A DNA stretch of 64,000 nucleotides from Antilocapra americana (taxonomy: Eukaryota; Chordata; Mammalia; Artiodactyla; Antilocapridae): assembly GCA_007570785.1 (NCBI GenBank), contig ML660213.1, positions 2,360,860-2,424,859 of the forward strand. Reading direction: 5' to 3'. Below, one piece after another: positions 35,877 to 48,241 of this stretch. Position numbers and translations under genes: made by a program. How positions within the stretch are numbered: position 1 is the stretch's first letter; each line of letters starts with the position of its first letter. The notes under the pieces were generated by a model. That model did no database searches. It was not told the origin of the DNA and worked only from the letters and a program-made list of their open reading frames with translations.

Positions 35877-36163
35877 TCCTCTCCGCAGAAGTCTACCTTA
35901 GGAGTCTATGGGATTACTGCCTTTAGAGACTTTAGAATAAAGGATGTCACTTTCAGCTAGACTTCCTTCTTTAATTCAATTGTTCAAGAGGAACTAACTC
36001 AAACGGCTGGCCTTCCAGCGGGTCTCAAGTCAACAGAACAGAGGAGGCGTTGTGGTTGTATCCAGGCTGCATCCTGTTTCTCTGACAGATACATTCAGCC
36101 CAAGCTTTCCCTTCCGAGCGCAGATTGTTAAAGATAAAGTAGTATCTCAAATGATGAGGGAGC

Positions 36164-36185
36164 AAAAAAAAAAAAAAAAAAAAAA
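36164..36185. repeat. A22 homopolymer at CpG island edge
   Basis: A run of 22 A residues immediately upstream (plus-strand sense) of the CpG island. Confidence 0.9.
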
Positions 36186-36212
36186 GCTGCTTCTGCATGC
36201 CTCCCCAATTCT

Positions 36213-36695
36213 CCGCTGGGATTTGGCTCCCGGAGGTCGTTAGGGGCTTCGCAGCGGCCAACCAAGCCCGCCAGCGGAGAAGGCAGGCGGGAGGGGGGAG
36301 GCGGGATGCGGGCCGTGGCGGCGGCGGCAGCTCCGGGCGGGGGATGCTGCGGGGAGGCTCCGGGGAGCCTCGGCTCAGCCGCCAGTCGGGTGCTCGGCCA
36401 CCCGCAAGCTGCCCGCCCGCCCCCGACGGGCGCCCGGCCAGGGGCTCTGCTAGGTGGAGGGGGCGCCCGGGAGGGAGCCCTGGCCCGCGGCCCGCACGCC
36501 CGGCGCCGCCCTGGGGCGCCCCTCTGCACGCCCGCGTCTGCCCGGGGCTGCCTCCGAGCCGCCGCTCCGGGAGCCGGCCTCGGAGGCGAGACAGAAACGC
36601 GGCACCGGAGACGCGGGGAAGACGGGGCTGCCCCGGGAAACTGGAGGCCGGAACATCGCGAGTGTTATGAGAAAACAAAGGCGTCTGCGATCGAA
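36213..36695. promoter_or_regulatory. CpG island, candidate promoter/first exon
   Basis: The only dense cluster of CpG in the window, in sharp contrast with flanking AT-rich DNA. It has GC-box-like words cgggcggggg (36334-36343) and gcccgcccgcccccg (from 36411), a short GGC repeat at 36315-36328, and no TATA box I can identify. A strong splice-donor-like gtgagt occurs at 36723-36728 on the plus strand, so a non-coding first exon running rightwards and ending at about 36722 is possible. A leftward transcript cannot be excluded. Long open frames on both strands here are what GC-rich, stop-poor DNA gives by chance and contain no recognisable domain. The gene served, if any, is not identifiable from this window. 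Confidence 0.75.
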
Positions 36696-38067
36696 AACAT
36701 TTACCAAACAGTGTTCGTCCTCGTGAGTTGTTTGGGTTCTGGCAGAGAAACACGACTTCAAAGGGAGTAAGCAAGGATGGGCCTGTATTTACGGCAAGAA
36801 TGTGGTGGGTTTGGAGATTATTACGTTTACTGCAAGTTAGTGCAACACCCCCCAGCTGCTTGTCATAGCTGTTGTACCCTCGTGTCACTTACCCCCAGGT
36901 TGGAAGATGATTTCATTAATCACTACAACAGGCGGCAGATAATATTACCTACAACTTAGGAAGAAAATAAAGACACAGGAAGAAGTGACTTGCACTATGA
37001 CCAAAAAAAAAGTATCATGTTATATGGCTCCTCAACTATTATTAAGCTGTCAAACTTTCTATAGCAGACTTCATAAAATTCTAGAAAAAAAATTTTAAGT
37101 ATCCTGCATAACTAAAAACAGAAACCTATTCAAAGCCTTTACAACTGAAATGAGCCCTTGGGAGATTATTAAAATGCCTTCATAAAACAAATAAATAAAT
37201 GAAGGCTCAAAATGGTTGAATGACTTGTCTAAGGTCACAGGGCTCGTAAATAAACATAGGGTAAAAATGCATGAAAATGTCTGAATCAGTACAATCTTTT
37301 TGTGTTCTGCTTAAATTCCTGGTGCTTTCAAATATAGTAATTCTTTTAACACACAGTGGGAGCTTTATCTACATTGGCACATAAAGTGCTGGCTTGAATG
37401 AGCCTTTGACATTGGCAGGGATTTTGTTATTGATCAGTGGAGAGGACCAAGAGGGCCTGGCTATGCCATATATGGGATTTTTCTTCCATTACATTTTCCC
37501 GCGGAATATAAATGCTCATCTGCCTAGCTTACCATGAGCCTGTCAAGGTTTGTGACTTGTCTAGGTACATACCTGTTTTTGTGAAGAAACATAATATAGA
37601 AAATAAAATTTGCTAATGAAACTAAAATTTCTTCAACACCAAATATAATCTTTGCCATTTTCAGACAAGAAGGCTGGGATAAGAAAATCAGAACTAGAGC
37701 CAACTATAACAGGTGCTAATAAAATTTTTCCATGAACTACTGTGTCACTATAATCCCTACTCTGAGCTGGAACACTTTGGCCATTTTAATGCCAGGCTTC
37801 TCTGGACTATCTATTCAAGGTTAAATGTTCCCAAGTGGATTGTTGATTCAATGCAATGGAGAGAAGTTTTGCAGAGATTATTTTTAAATTGCACAAGAAT
37901 TTCTCTGACAGTCTAGATGAACGAAGTTTTCAAAATGATGATCTAATTAATTACTTAGGCCAGCACCATCTTCCCGGAGTAGCTGGACACTGAAATGATT
38001 TTCTCGAGTTCAAGGTTCAGGAAATAAATGTAAACTTGCTGTAAATTTAAATCAGTCTTTAATAACT
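36696..38067. other. Unassigned sequence downstream of the CpG island
   Basis: MIR-like words aaaatggttgaatgacttgt and ctaaggtcacagggctcgta occur at 37210-37250. Otherwise nothing recognised. Confidence 0.45.
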
Positions 38068-38590
38068 GATCAAAAAGCTACGACCAACCTAGACAGCATG
38101 TTAAAAAGCAGAGACATTACTTTGCCAACAAAGGTCCATCTAGTCAAAGCTATGGTTTTTCCAGTAGTCATGTATGGATGTAAGAGTTGGACTATAAACA
38201 AAGTTGAGCACTGAAGAATTAATGCTTTCGAACTTTGGTGTTGGAGAAGACTCTTGAGAGTCCCTTGGACTGCAGGGAGATCCAATCACTCCATTCTAAA
38301 GGAAATCAGTCCTGAATATTCATTGGAAGGACTGATGCTGAAGCTGAAACTCCAATATTTTGGCCACCTGATGGGAAGACCTGACTCACTGGAAAAGACT
38401 CTGATGCTGGGAAAGATTGAAGGCAGGAGGAGAAGGGGACGATAGAGAATAAGATGGTTGGATGGCATCACCAACTTGATGGACATGAGTTTGAGCAAGC
38501 TGCGGGAGTTGGTGATGGACAGGGAAGCCTGGCATGCTGCAGTCCATGGGGTCGCAAAGAGTCAGACACAACTGAGCGACTGAACTGAAT
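38068..38590 (+). mobile_element. BovB LINE, 3'-terminal fragment
   Basis: Starts near aaaagctacgaccaacctag and covers the C-terminal coding part (gagacattactttgccaaca, gtagtcatgtatggatg) through the 3' end gagcgactgaactgaa. No reverse-transcriptase catalytic block is included. Frames are broken by in-frame stops, for example at gagcactgaagaatt. No clear target-site duplication seen. Confidence 0.95.
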
Positions 38591-39292
38591 CTGACATTTG
38601 TTTTCACTGCCTACAAGAAGAAAATGAAGACAAAGTAATGTTTAAGCTGCATTATAACCTCGTGTTAAACCACATCTATATAGCAGGAAGGAAAACAATG
38701 GGTGGAGATAATGTTTAATTTGGTTTCTATAGATGTGGTAATAAAGATTTCAAAGCACTATCTTTTTATTTGAATTACTGAATTTAGCTGCTATCTATAC
38801 TAGTCAGAATATCCATGCTAATGTCTTGCTTTTATATTTGATATTACTTAAAATATAATTTTAATCATTATGTATACTGAATGTCATTTTAAAGGAAATT
38901 ATGTAATTCCTAAATATCACTTATTTTTCATTAATAGTTACTTTTGTTCAATTTTAACACTAACCTCCTCTGCTTACTTTAACAGGTAATTCAAAACCCA
39001 CCTTGTACACAAACTTTTTCAAAATGTATGTTATTCATCCATTCTCCAAAAGACTGACACAATCCATGAATCGACCCTAATTTTCATTGAAGTAGCTTGC
39101 AAATATTTGCTATAACTTTATTTACCTATCTGCTTTATCTGGTTTGACTACTAGCTGGATGAAGATAGATTTCTATTTAATCCTCACCATAAAAAGACAC
39201 TATTGAATGCTAAGGAGCCTGTGAACACTCCAAAAAAGATCACTGGCTGCAAATCAGTTTAAGTTACAGACATCAAAAAATAAATCGCAATT
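38591..39292. other. Unassigned AT-rich sequence
   Basis: A possible L2-like stretch at 39110-39200 (tttacctatctgctttatct, tttaatcctcac) is too diverged to call. No gene recognised. Confidence 0.4.
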
Positions 39293-39300
39293 CAGTGATT

Positions 39301-39518
39301 CAGGGACTTCCCTGGTGGCTTAGAAGCAAACAGTCCACCTGCGGTACAGTAGATGCAAGGAATGGGGGTTCGATCCCTGAGTCGGGGAGGTCCCCTGGAG
39401 GAGGAAATGGCAACCTGCTCCAGTATTCTTACCTGAGAAACAGGTAACAGAAGAACCTGGTGGGTTTACACCATGGGATCACAAATAGCACTGAAGCGAC
39501 TGAGCAAGCATGCATGTA
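39301..39518 (+). mobile_element. Bov-tA SINE
   Basis: Head gggacttccctggtggctta, B box ggttcgatccc at 39367-39377, body cctgctccagtattcttacc, end gcactgaagcgactgagca. The direct repeat cagtgatt at 39293-39300 and 39519-39526 fits the target duplication. The head resembles the CHR-type ggacttccctgg form. Confidence 0.92.
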
Positions 39519-39526
39519 CAGTGATT

Positions 39527-42500
39527 TAGTGCGCTCAGTTATTTTCAAACTGGTCTGCAAAACTTTGAGATTCCCAATAAGAAAAACAGAAAATTCTTTA
39601 ATTTATGCCATCACATTCTAGTCATGTATTCTAGTACCCAGTGAGGAAATGAGGCTGTGAGATTAAGAGAAATAATGCATATAAAATTAGGAAATTGTTG
39701 TTCTACATTTATTGGAGTCCAGATGGGAAGACAGAAATCATACTAGGCATTTCAACAGGGAGAATTTAATATGAGAAACTGGTTCAAAGGGTGTTAGAGA
39801 GTTGCAAGAGCAAAAATGGGAGCAGGGATCCTAACTACAGGAAGCTTCTGGAAATCGAGACAGCAAAAGGAAGATTCAGTGCTATCAAGAGTCTGGAAGC
39901 CCAGCAAAAAGGCCCTAGTTGGGCTGGGACAAAGACCTCTGAGCTACGCTATGGGGCTGGAGCGGGAGTGCCAGAAAAAGCTAGAAACAGAGCCAACTGT
40001 CAATGCCAGGGCAAAGGGTCTTTGACAGAATGGCACTGCCAGGAATAAGTCAACAGGAAGCAAACATAAAGCTCCAATTTCTTCTCTCTCCTCCTGTCTT
40101 GAATCCCAGCCCTTGTATCACAACAGAAAAGGGTGGGCGAGCACTCTGAGAGCTGAGACACAACAGCTCCATAAAGGGCTCTAGGCTTAAGAGGGTTTTC
40201 ATAACTGGATCATCAACCTCATCTCTAAGAAACAGTAACCTTTCTATAAAAGTGCATCCTAGGGCATTAAAAAGGCATCGGGTCACTTTCATGAGCCAAT
40301 AATCTGTTGCTAATACTCAGTGTTCACCCGCTAACTCCCACATTTACATTCTTTTCCATGGCCTGTATCACCAAAATATTTAGCTGTTGCTCCTTAATCT
40401 AAACACTCTCTTGACCTTTTCACTTTAAAAAGGCAGATTATATCACTGTTGGTCACCAAAGGCACAGCAGTATTTCTGTGCAGGGTGAACATATCTTTGG
40501 AATATATTGAAACCCTAGCCCTATGGCCTTAGGGCCGTGTTGGCTCATTACCAGGTGGACAGGTGGATGGAGGTGGGGGGGAGGTGTCTGTATGTAAGGG
40601 GTGGATGGATATGTGTGTACAATGAGGCTGCTATTGTAAAGAGAAGCACAGCCCAAAACTAGGCCAAAAACGTAATCAAGAAGCAGAGCTCAAACCAAAC
40701 TCAATAAAGTTACTTGTTCTTTTCTTTTTCTTCTTTTTTTTTTGCATTAATGTTTTTGGTCAGATCCTTAATGTTATATGAAAACAGAACTATTGCCTGT
40801 GAACCAATTTACCAAACAAATAGCAGCTGTAGTAAAACATCTGTTTGGGAAAGAGAAAATATAAACTCATAAAGTCAAATGAAGGCAATGCGACTTGCAC
40901 TTTCACAAATATGTGAACACTGGACATATGGTGCAGTCTGCAAACGACTATTAATCATTCTATTGAAAAAACAAATTGCAAAACAGGTATTATTATGATT
41001 GTGACACAGTATAATAGCCAGTATCTGAATAAGATTTTAGAAAATAGTATATGAATATTTCTCAGGAACGAGAACTTCCTTGCAAAAGAAATGTTTAAAA
41101 TGAAAAACATCATTGTATCTAAAAATATTTCTGTGTCTCTATACCATCACCCAAAGTGGAAAGACTGTTGTAATATAAGTAACATAAAGACTGAATAAAG
41201 TAATAACAATTGGAACAAAAAAATTGTGTGTGTAACTTGAGAAGGGCCTTAAGTAGATTATGCATAGATTTGGCCCTGTAGCTCATCAGAGTCAAAGTGG
41301 TTTGCTTTCTGAGATCAATCATCAGAAGACCTCTAATAAAAATTTCAATGAAACTACGGAAAAGAAAAGTCAGGGGAAAGTCTGGGTTCCAGCCTTATGT
41401 GCTCAGTCTGGAAGAAAAGCAAAAATCAATAAAGAGAGCTTAAATTAAAAAAAGCAAAACAAAACAAAAAAACATCTTCTGCAGAAGCTGTTACTATCTT
41501 CATAATAAAAGAAAAGCTGATTTTTGCTTGTTTTTGTTTGCACTACTTTGCTGCCCTCGCTTGCCTTCTTTCTCTTTGATTCACAGAGTTTAAGTTAAAA
41601 CCAAAGAAAGACATAATACAACTGAAACCAAAATCACATCACTAGTATAGAGCAAATCTGAGAGTGGTAATAAATGTCAGAGCTATACAAGCAAAGGCAA
41701 GCAGCTAGGTTCCTTTTAAAAAAAATTTTTTTTTCTTTCTTTCCATACTTAAAAGTGAAATACCTAGCTGTTATCTTAGTGCCTGCAGAGCCTCCCCATT
41801 GTAGATTCAATAATACAAGAGGCTTCTTATCAGCAGCTGGGGTGACTGATTGGAGCTGTGATATGTTTAGACAATGCACTGTATTTAACTGAATTTACAG
41901 ATGCCCCAACTCAGGCGTGGTAGTAAACGCCAGAGACTAATAGGAAATTAAACATGTACAATGGACTAACTCCATTTGCTCTCACAGTGTAATGTGTTTA
42001 GTTAACTTACTCATAGTCACACTTTATCTTTTTCTCTATGGATTCCCTGGGATATGTTTCAAATTGGCCAGAGATTAAATCTTCTTTTCAATTTTTTTGT
42101 TACCGTTTTATTGCCGCTTTCCATTATTATGGGCCCCTCTTTCTCTTGCAGAGATAAGCTAAACAAGATGACCCTCAGTAGCCCCCCAACCCAATTATCA
42201 GATAGTCAGCAAGGAATGCCAGGCTACAGGATTCCATAATATTAATATTAATATAACATGAGAGGAACAAAAATCAGTCACTTATTTGAAAGCAATGGTG
42301 TATTTAACTCATTTGAAATTTAAATGTGAATTTTAATGTACCTCGTATGTAACACATACATACAGAGTAGGAGTAGCATGTACAGGCCATTCTGAGAATT
42401 ATTTTAACTCTTCACTGTTTCATAGATTTGCTCACAAAAATAACTGCAAGTAGATGTATGTCTATGTCCATGAGCAGCCCAACTGTGGAGGAGGAAGGAA

Positions 42501-45500
42501 GAGTTGTCACACTGCTCTCGTACTTTCCATCTGGTTAACAGAGAAAGGTAATTTATTGTTAGATAGACCCACAGATGGATCTGCAGATCTTTGAAAGAGG
42601 TTGTTCAGAGAACTCTCTCATTATACAATAGCCACCGAATTCATAATGGGTCTGTTGTCCTCAGGAAACTAGAAAGAATTTCTGCGTTCACGAAAGCATG
42701 TTACCGAGAGGGTATGAAGGAAAACTCTAGTTTCTTCTGATCACATTCAGACTCCGGAGAGGGTTAAAGATAGCTCCATATCCCCACCCTCCCATGACCC
42801 TGGTCTTAAGAAAAGTGGATGGCGTTATATGCTGAAAAAACGGACAGCTAAGGTTGACACTAGGCTAGATGATGGTGACCTCTGATTCACTTGACCTCTC
42901 TTATATGGACAAGCAAAAACATTTTTGCATCAGCCTCACTTTCAAAACGAAACATAAGGAAACCTAGAGGAAAGACAATGGTCTAGGAAAGTGAACCAAA
43001 TGGATGATTCCATGGCCGTTTCCATGGTTTGGAACCTAAAAAATGACACTGGGCATTAAGAAGGTACAGTGTAAACCCTGTGTGTAGGTATCCACATCTA
43101 CCTCTGAGAGACCAGTCCCTGGACCCTACCACAGGACAGCCCATTCAGATGCACAGGAGACCCAAACTCGTGACCTTGACCTGACATGATCTTCTCTAGT
43201 CTCCATGTCTTCATTAGCCCTTATTACTGACTACACAAACTATTTTATCAGCATCTTGCATCTAATGAGACATATAAATACTTAAATAAAATGGAAAGTG
43301 GAAAAGAAACATGTGACTATGATGACCAAAGGCTAATTGCCTGAAGATCAGAGTCCCCCCAGTCGATTCTTAAATTGGCTTTTTGAAAAGCAGGGATAGC
43401 ACCAAATGAAAACCCTAAAAGCACACATAACCACACAAAACCACTACAAACCAAGCTTATAGAATTAATCATCCCAAAGCACTGCGCCCCTAATGCCCAG
43501 ATCCAAACTTTACTCTGAGGAAAGTACAAAACGGCACGGAGGACTAATGTCACTTGAAAATCAAGTTATAATCAAATAACCGTTACTCAGTCAAACGGAC
43601 TTCACAGTAATCGTTTCTTTCTATAACTAAGCAGTCCAACAAATGTTACTTCTCTTAATCAGTTCTGATTGGTATTTGCCATAGGAGACACAGACAAATC
43701 TTTGACCAATCTTTAATTAGTATCACTGATGAAATATTTATTCTTTTAATTTGAATTTAGAAACCCAATAAAGCCATGTTTGCATCTTTTATCAACTTAA
43801 ATATTATCCTCCGTTATTGCTTTTGTCGTGACTGCAGATTCTGAAAATGTTCTCCGGAAACAATGCGTCTTTCACATATGCACAGTTGCCCTGGTCTCAT
43901 TGCTTTTAGGGCAAATATTTAATATAGGCATTCAGGTCATAAATTCATTTCAGCCCTCCTCCTGAGGGGATCACAAGGTAGAATTCCTCTAAGTGTCAAG
44001 AGAGAAAAGGAGGATATTTTTAGACATCCTAAAACCTTCTTAGGGAATCACAGATTGACCAAATCATACTTAATCCTCCAATTCACAGAAACAATGGGGC
44101 TGGAAAACACTACTGAGCCCTTGGGCATGGAACGTATGGGATAGAACACAGTGTCCAGACACTGAACTCCGAAGTGGGTGTTCTATTTTTGGGTCTACAA
44201 CTGATGAACTGCCACCATTAGCTTAACCACAGACACAGTTACACAGTTCTCCAGCCTGATGGTTCAACAGGGAGCAGAATTCATTTAAAATACCAGAAAT
44301 CACCAAGAATATGATTAAAACCAAATGAAGCAATCAGAATGCATCTTGTAACAAGAATGCCTTGACCAATTTCCTCTAGCCCATAATACACCTCTGAAAT
44401 TAGTGTATCTGGAATAATCTAGGAAAAAAAAAGCAAACTAGGGAAGAGTTATATCTTCTGGCAGTTACACAAATAAATAACATAAATGTCCTCTGTATTG
44501 CTCAGAGGAGTCTCCAGAACTGGAATATCTTTCCTAGTTGCTGGTTTTGAATTTTCTTTCACCTTTTCTTTTGTACTCTAGAATCTCCAACGACAGTCAC
44601 CTCTTTGTGACAAATCCATCACAGATGGGTGTCTGTAATATATAGAATATCAGATGTTCAAACAAGCTGTGCCTGCTAATCTATTACACGTACTTAGTAG
44701 CATCACCTATTTCTGCTACTTAGAAGTTACACAGATACTCATACCCCTGAGATTACTGCACATTAGATTACAAACTTTTTTCAGAACCTGGGTCATACTG
44801 GCTTATGCTTGCTCTTGTATACTCGAAGTCCAATATAATGCGCGGCACATAAACATCACATGAGGAGAATACAGACCTTTTGTCAAAGAAGTCAACATTT
44901 ATTCTGTGCTTGTCTCTAGAGAGCCTTAGATGGAGTCACACCTTTATCTACCTGGGAGCCCTCCTCTCATCTTTGACTTATCTCCTGCCACAGAATCCTG
45001 ACATCCCGATGGGTGCAAACTTGGATACTCCTACATTCTTACTTCTACCAAGAAATAGCAAAAGTAACAACTGACATTTCATGTTTTGATAAGATGTGTT
45101 TTGTAAAAAAAAAATAAAAACACGCCAAGTAGGACCCTTAACCCTCTTACTCAGATTAAAAAAAACAGAATACTCTGGGATTCACAAAATAAACTTCTCT
45201 GAAATTCACTTTAGAAATAACAAACCTTTCTCTTGAAGTAATTAACTATGAAAAAGGAAACAAAGATACAAAAATAACCTTATTGTTGATACAGTAGTTA
45301 AAGTGTATGCTATGTATGCTGGCATTTCCTGTCAAAAAATCTTCATTAGTGGTCAATTCTTTCAAACAAAATCTGGACCCACAATTCTACTGGTGGTGGC
45401 TGTCCGCTTGTATTTTGGACATTTCAGTATTATTTAAAAGTACTTCTCCATATTTAATATATGATGGCTTCCTGTACCTTTCCACTGGCATTTATCACCT

Positions 45501-46124
45501 CTCAAGAGTGATCAGTCTCCAGGGAAGTGAAGCTCACTGTCACAGAAGGGCCTAGCCCTCATTTATTTCTCCTTACAGTATTTGGTACACAGCAGAGTGT
45601 CCAATAGCAGATGTGTCTCCTATAGAAAGGTCACACACTTAATAGAAATATAAGTTACTAAAACAGACTTGTAATCTTTAAAGACATAAAGTGCCCTTAG
45701 AGTAAAGTCTAGATAATTGTACAAAATTCAGTGTGTGTATTTTCTTTTGCTCCAGGTTCCAAAATGATCTTAAAGATGCTGCCATTTCCCACACCCGAGT
45801 TCTGTCTGTTGGCAGGATTTAACATTGAGTTTAGAGAAAGACAGGCTGACAGTATCTCCATCAACCAACTTTATCCTTGCTGCATTTTTCCATCTCGGGA
45901 AGAAGTTAACAACAGCGTATGGGGCTTGAAGGCATTTAAAAGATATTTAGAGGAGTATTTTTTTTCTCCATTAGCTTCAGCATGATAAGCCCATCTTAAT
46001 TTGTTTTTTTTCTGAATCTCTTTACTAATGATGGGTACAGGCTCTCAGCATGAACGTGGGAAAGGAAGGTGGGCTGCAGTGGAGAAAAATGTAAGTGCCT
46101 AAAGCAGGGGACATGATTCGCCAG
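39527..46124. other. 6.6-kb repeat-poor, gene-poor stretch
   Basis: No SINE, LINE, LTR or DNA element is recognised over this whole span, which is unusual for this window. Small low-complexity tracts occur: T-rich at 40720-40742, A-rich at 41444-41472, T-rich at 41720-41740. Overlapping frames at 39791-40048 are not recognisable proteins. AT-rich words with homeobox-like cores are common. It could contain conserved regulatory DNA, an intron, or simply diverged old repeats. Confidence 0.45.
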
Positions 46125-46205
46125 CCCCCGCCCCAGCTCTGCCACTTCCTAACTATGTGACTTTGGGCAGGATACCTAAACACTCTATCTGTAAGGATAT
46201 GAAGG
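46125..46205 (+). mobile_element. MIR relic
   Basis: cagctctgccacttcctaac, tatgtgactttgggcagg and aaacactctatctgtaagg are the classic MIR core order. Confidence 0.65.
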
Positions 46206-46222
46206 TAGTAAGTGCTATTGAA

Positions 46223-46224
<2 letters not shown>

Positions 46225-46269
<45 letters not shown>
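46225..46269. repeat. (AC)n microsatellite
   Basis: About 22 uninterrupted AC units, ending at the edge of a Bov-tA SINE. Confidence 0.97.
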
Positions 46270-46270
<1 letters not shown>

Positions 46271-46277
46271 TTATTTG

Positions 46278-46484
46278 TTGTCATTGTTTAGTCGCTAAGT
46301 CATATCCAACTCTTTTACAACCCCATAGACTATAGCCTGCCACGCTTCTCTGTGCCTGGGATTTCCCAGGCAAGAATTCTAGAGTGGGTCGCCATTTCCT
46401 TTACCAGGGGATCGTCCCAACCCAAGGATCGAACTGTTTCCTGCACTGGCAGGCAGATTCACCACCACCGAGCCACCAGGAAAT

Positions 46485-46486
<2 letters not shown>
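46278..46486 (-). mobile_element. Bov-tA SINE between two microsatellites
   Basis: Plus-strand ttgtttagtcgctaagtcat, gggatttcccaggcaagaat, the reversed B box ggatcgaact (shortened) and accgagccaccaggaaatcc. Bounded by (AC)n on the left and (TA)n on the right. Confidence 0.94.

Positions 46487-46518
<32 letters not shown>
46487..46518. repeat. (TA)n microsatellite
   Basis: About 15 TA units directly following the reversed SINE head. Confidence 0.95.
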
Positions 46519-46522
<4 letters not shown>

Positions 46523-46869
46523 CCTGTATGTGTCCACACACACACATACACATAATATAAAGCAAAGGCAACAGAGTACCTAAGGGCTAAGTAAATCCCC
46601 AAGTTTACACAACAAAAGTGGTAGAACCAGGATGTAGCTGTTTTACTGCCTTTGAGGGATATAACTAAGATTATGAAAAGCATGTAGGATAGAGTCTGAC
46701 ATACGGGAGTTCCTCAATATAAATGGTAGGTTCTTCCTTCTCTGTCTTTCTCTTCCTTGCATTTCCTTTTCACAGAAATCGATAGCCAGATTCTCTTAGA
46801 CTAGTCTGAAGGACCAATTCAATTGGTAAAAAGAACTTAGCAGGGAGTCACTATAGATAAAATTTTATG
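46519..46869. other. Unassigned sequence
   Basis: MIR-like words ccccaagtttacacaacaaa and gtggtagaaccaggat occur at 46597-46633. Nothing else recognised. Confidence 0.4.
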
Positions 46870-47157
46870 AGAATACATAGACTTAGTGAACAAACTTAGA
46901 GTTGCCAGGGTGGATGAATGGGGGAAAGGAATATTAGGGAGGTTAGGATCAACATGGACACACTGCTATATTTAAAACAAATAAGCAACGAGGTCCTGCG
47001 ACACAGCACAGGGAACTGTGCTCAGTGTTATGTGGCAGCCTGGATAGGAGGGGGCAGCTGGATGCATGTGTATTTATGGCTGAGTCCCTTTGCTGTCCAC
47101 CTGAAACTATCACAACACTGTTAATCAGCTATACTCCAATATAAATGTTAAAAAAAT
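46870..47157 (+). mobile_element. L1 3' end, 5'-truncated
   Basis: cacactgctatatttaaaac, gcacagggaactgtgctcag, gttatgtggcagcctggata, gctgagtccctttgctgtcc and cagctatactccaatataaa, the order of an artiodactyl L1 3' untranslated region. It is a different 3'-region variant from those at 17862 and 58111. Confidence 0.9.
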
Positions 47158-47906
47158 ATCTTATGAGTATATATAACTATTAACCTACTAACAAATTCAG
47201 TGCACCCACACCCACACACATACACACACAAGCAATTCAAGTAAGCCTCCAAACAAAGTTCCTGGAATAGCCACAGCCAATGAGTTTATCATCAATACTG
47301 ATGGAAAATGGACTCAGGTCACAAACACTATGTTGGGTTTAGGGGCAGGAGGTCAGGAGGTCAGACAAGAATAAAACTTATTGCCTACCCTCAAAGGCCC
47401 AGAATCCACTGGGGTACTCTTTTTAATAACTCAGTGTAATATATTTTGCACTATGATAGAGGTACATATTTTCAAAAAAAGCAAACCCTATGGGAATGTA
47501 GAACAAGAAACAATTAATTCTGCCAAAGGATTCAGGAAGTCTTCACAAAATGGAAGTGATTTCTTTTAGACATGTTGAACTTCTCCAGGCAATGATGTGG
47601 ATACAAAGGGTATCCCAGGTAGAGAGAATGGACAAGCAGTGGCATGGAGGCATGGAGAGCCTGCTACGTGCCAGCGGTTGGAGAAGAACAAAGTGGCTAA
47701 AACATACAGGACCTGACGAAGGCCGGGGAGCTGGATGAGGTTTTAAGTGTGAATGGCTGCTTAGAAAACCATGAGGGTGCTGGAATTTACCCTGCGCAGT
47801 GTGAAACACGCCCCAAAGAGTGGGCAACGCAGACGGAGAGACCAGTGGAGATGACTTAACAGCCTGGGTGATGAAGAAAACAATCTATGCTAAAGTAACG
47901 GCCAGA
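47158..47906. other. Unassigned sequence, weak old-repeat resemblance
   Basis: At 47580-47740 words such as ggtagagagaatggacaagc and gtggcatggaggcatggaga recall an old mammalian repeat, but I cannot assign it. CA-rich run at 47205-47230. Confidence 0.35.
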
Positions 47907-48005
47907 GGAAACTTCGCTGGTGGTCCAGTGGTTAAAACTCCACACTCCCATTGAACGGGCCACGAGTTTGACCCCTGGTTTAGGAACTAAGATCCCACAT
48001 GATGC
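47907..48005 (+). mobile_element. CHR-type SINE
   Basis: aaacttcgctggtggtccag, tggttaaaactccacactcc, the B-box-like gagtttgacccctgg and aactaagatcccacatgatg in CHR order. An AATATAATATAA-rich tail follows. Confidence 0.88.
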
Positions 48006-48161
48006 TTCTCATTCAGCTAAAAATATAATATAATATAAATAAAGAAGTGGCAAGGGGGATGAATGGAAGGAGATGCAATCAAATGATTAATAACAGAAGA
48101 GAGGTAGGGATTTAGAAAAAGACAAATGCCAGGATGCGTCTGATGATAGTAAGTCTATATA

Positions 48162-48241
48162 CTGGGTTAGCCAAAAAGTTCGTTCGAGTTTTTCTGTAAG
48201 ATCGCATGGAAAAACCCAAATGAACTTTTTGGCCAACCCAA
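48162..48241. mobile_element. Mariner-type miniature element (80 bp)
   Basis: Left arm ctgggttagccaaaaagttc and right arm gaactttttggccaacccaa are almost perfect inverted repeats over about 28 bases. Flanked by TA at 48160-48161 and 48242-48243. Homologous to 34419-34499 but better preserved. Confidence 0.92.

Noticed and set aside
36025..36888. 287-codon minus-strand frame across the CpG island, with a 157-codon plus-strand frame opposite
   Set aside because: GC-rich DNA lacks stop codons by chance. The translations are low-complexity runs of Arg, Pro, Gly and Ala with no domain, frames overlap on both strands, and one crosses the A22 tract as poly-Phe.
39367..39377. Perfect tRNA-type B box ggttcgatccc
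   Set aside because: It belongs to the tRNA-derived head of a SINE; no cloverleaf can be folded around it, so no tRNA gene is called.
39791..40048. Overlapping frames of 85 and 69 codons suggesting a processed pseudogene
   Set aside because: No similarity to a known protein is apparent and no poly-A tail or target duplication is visible.
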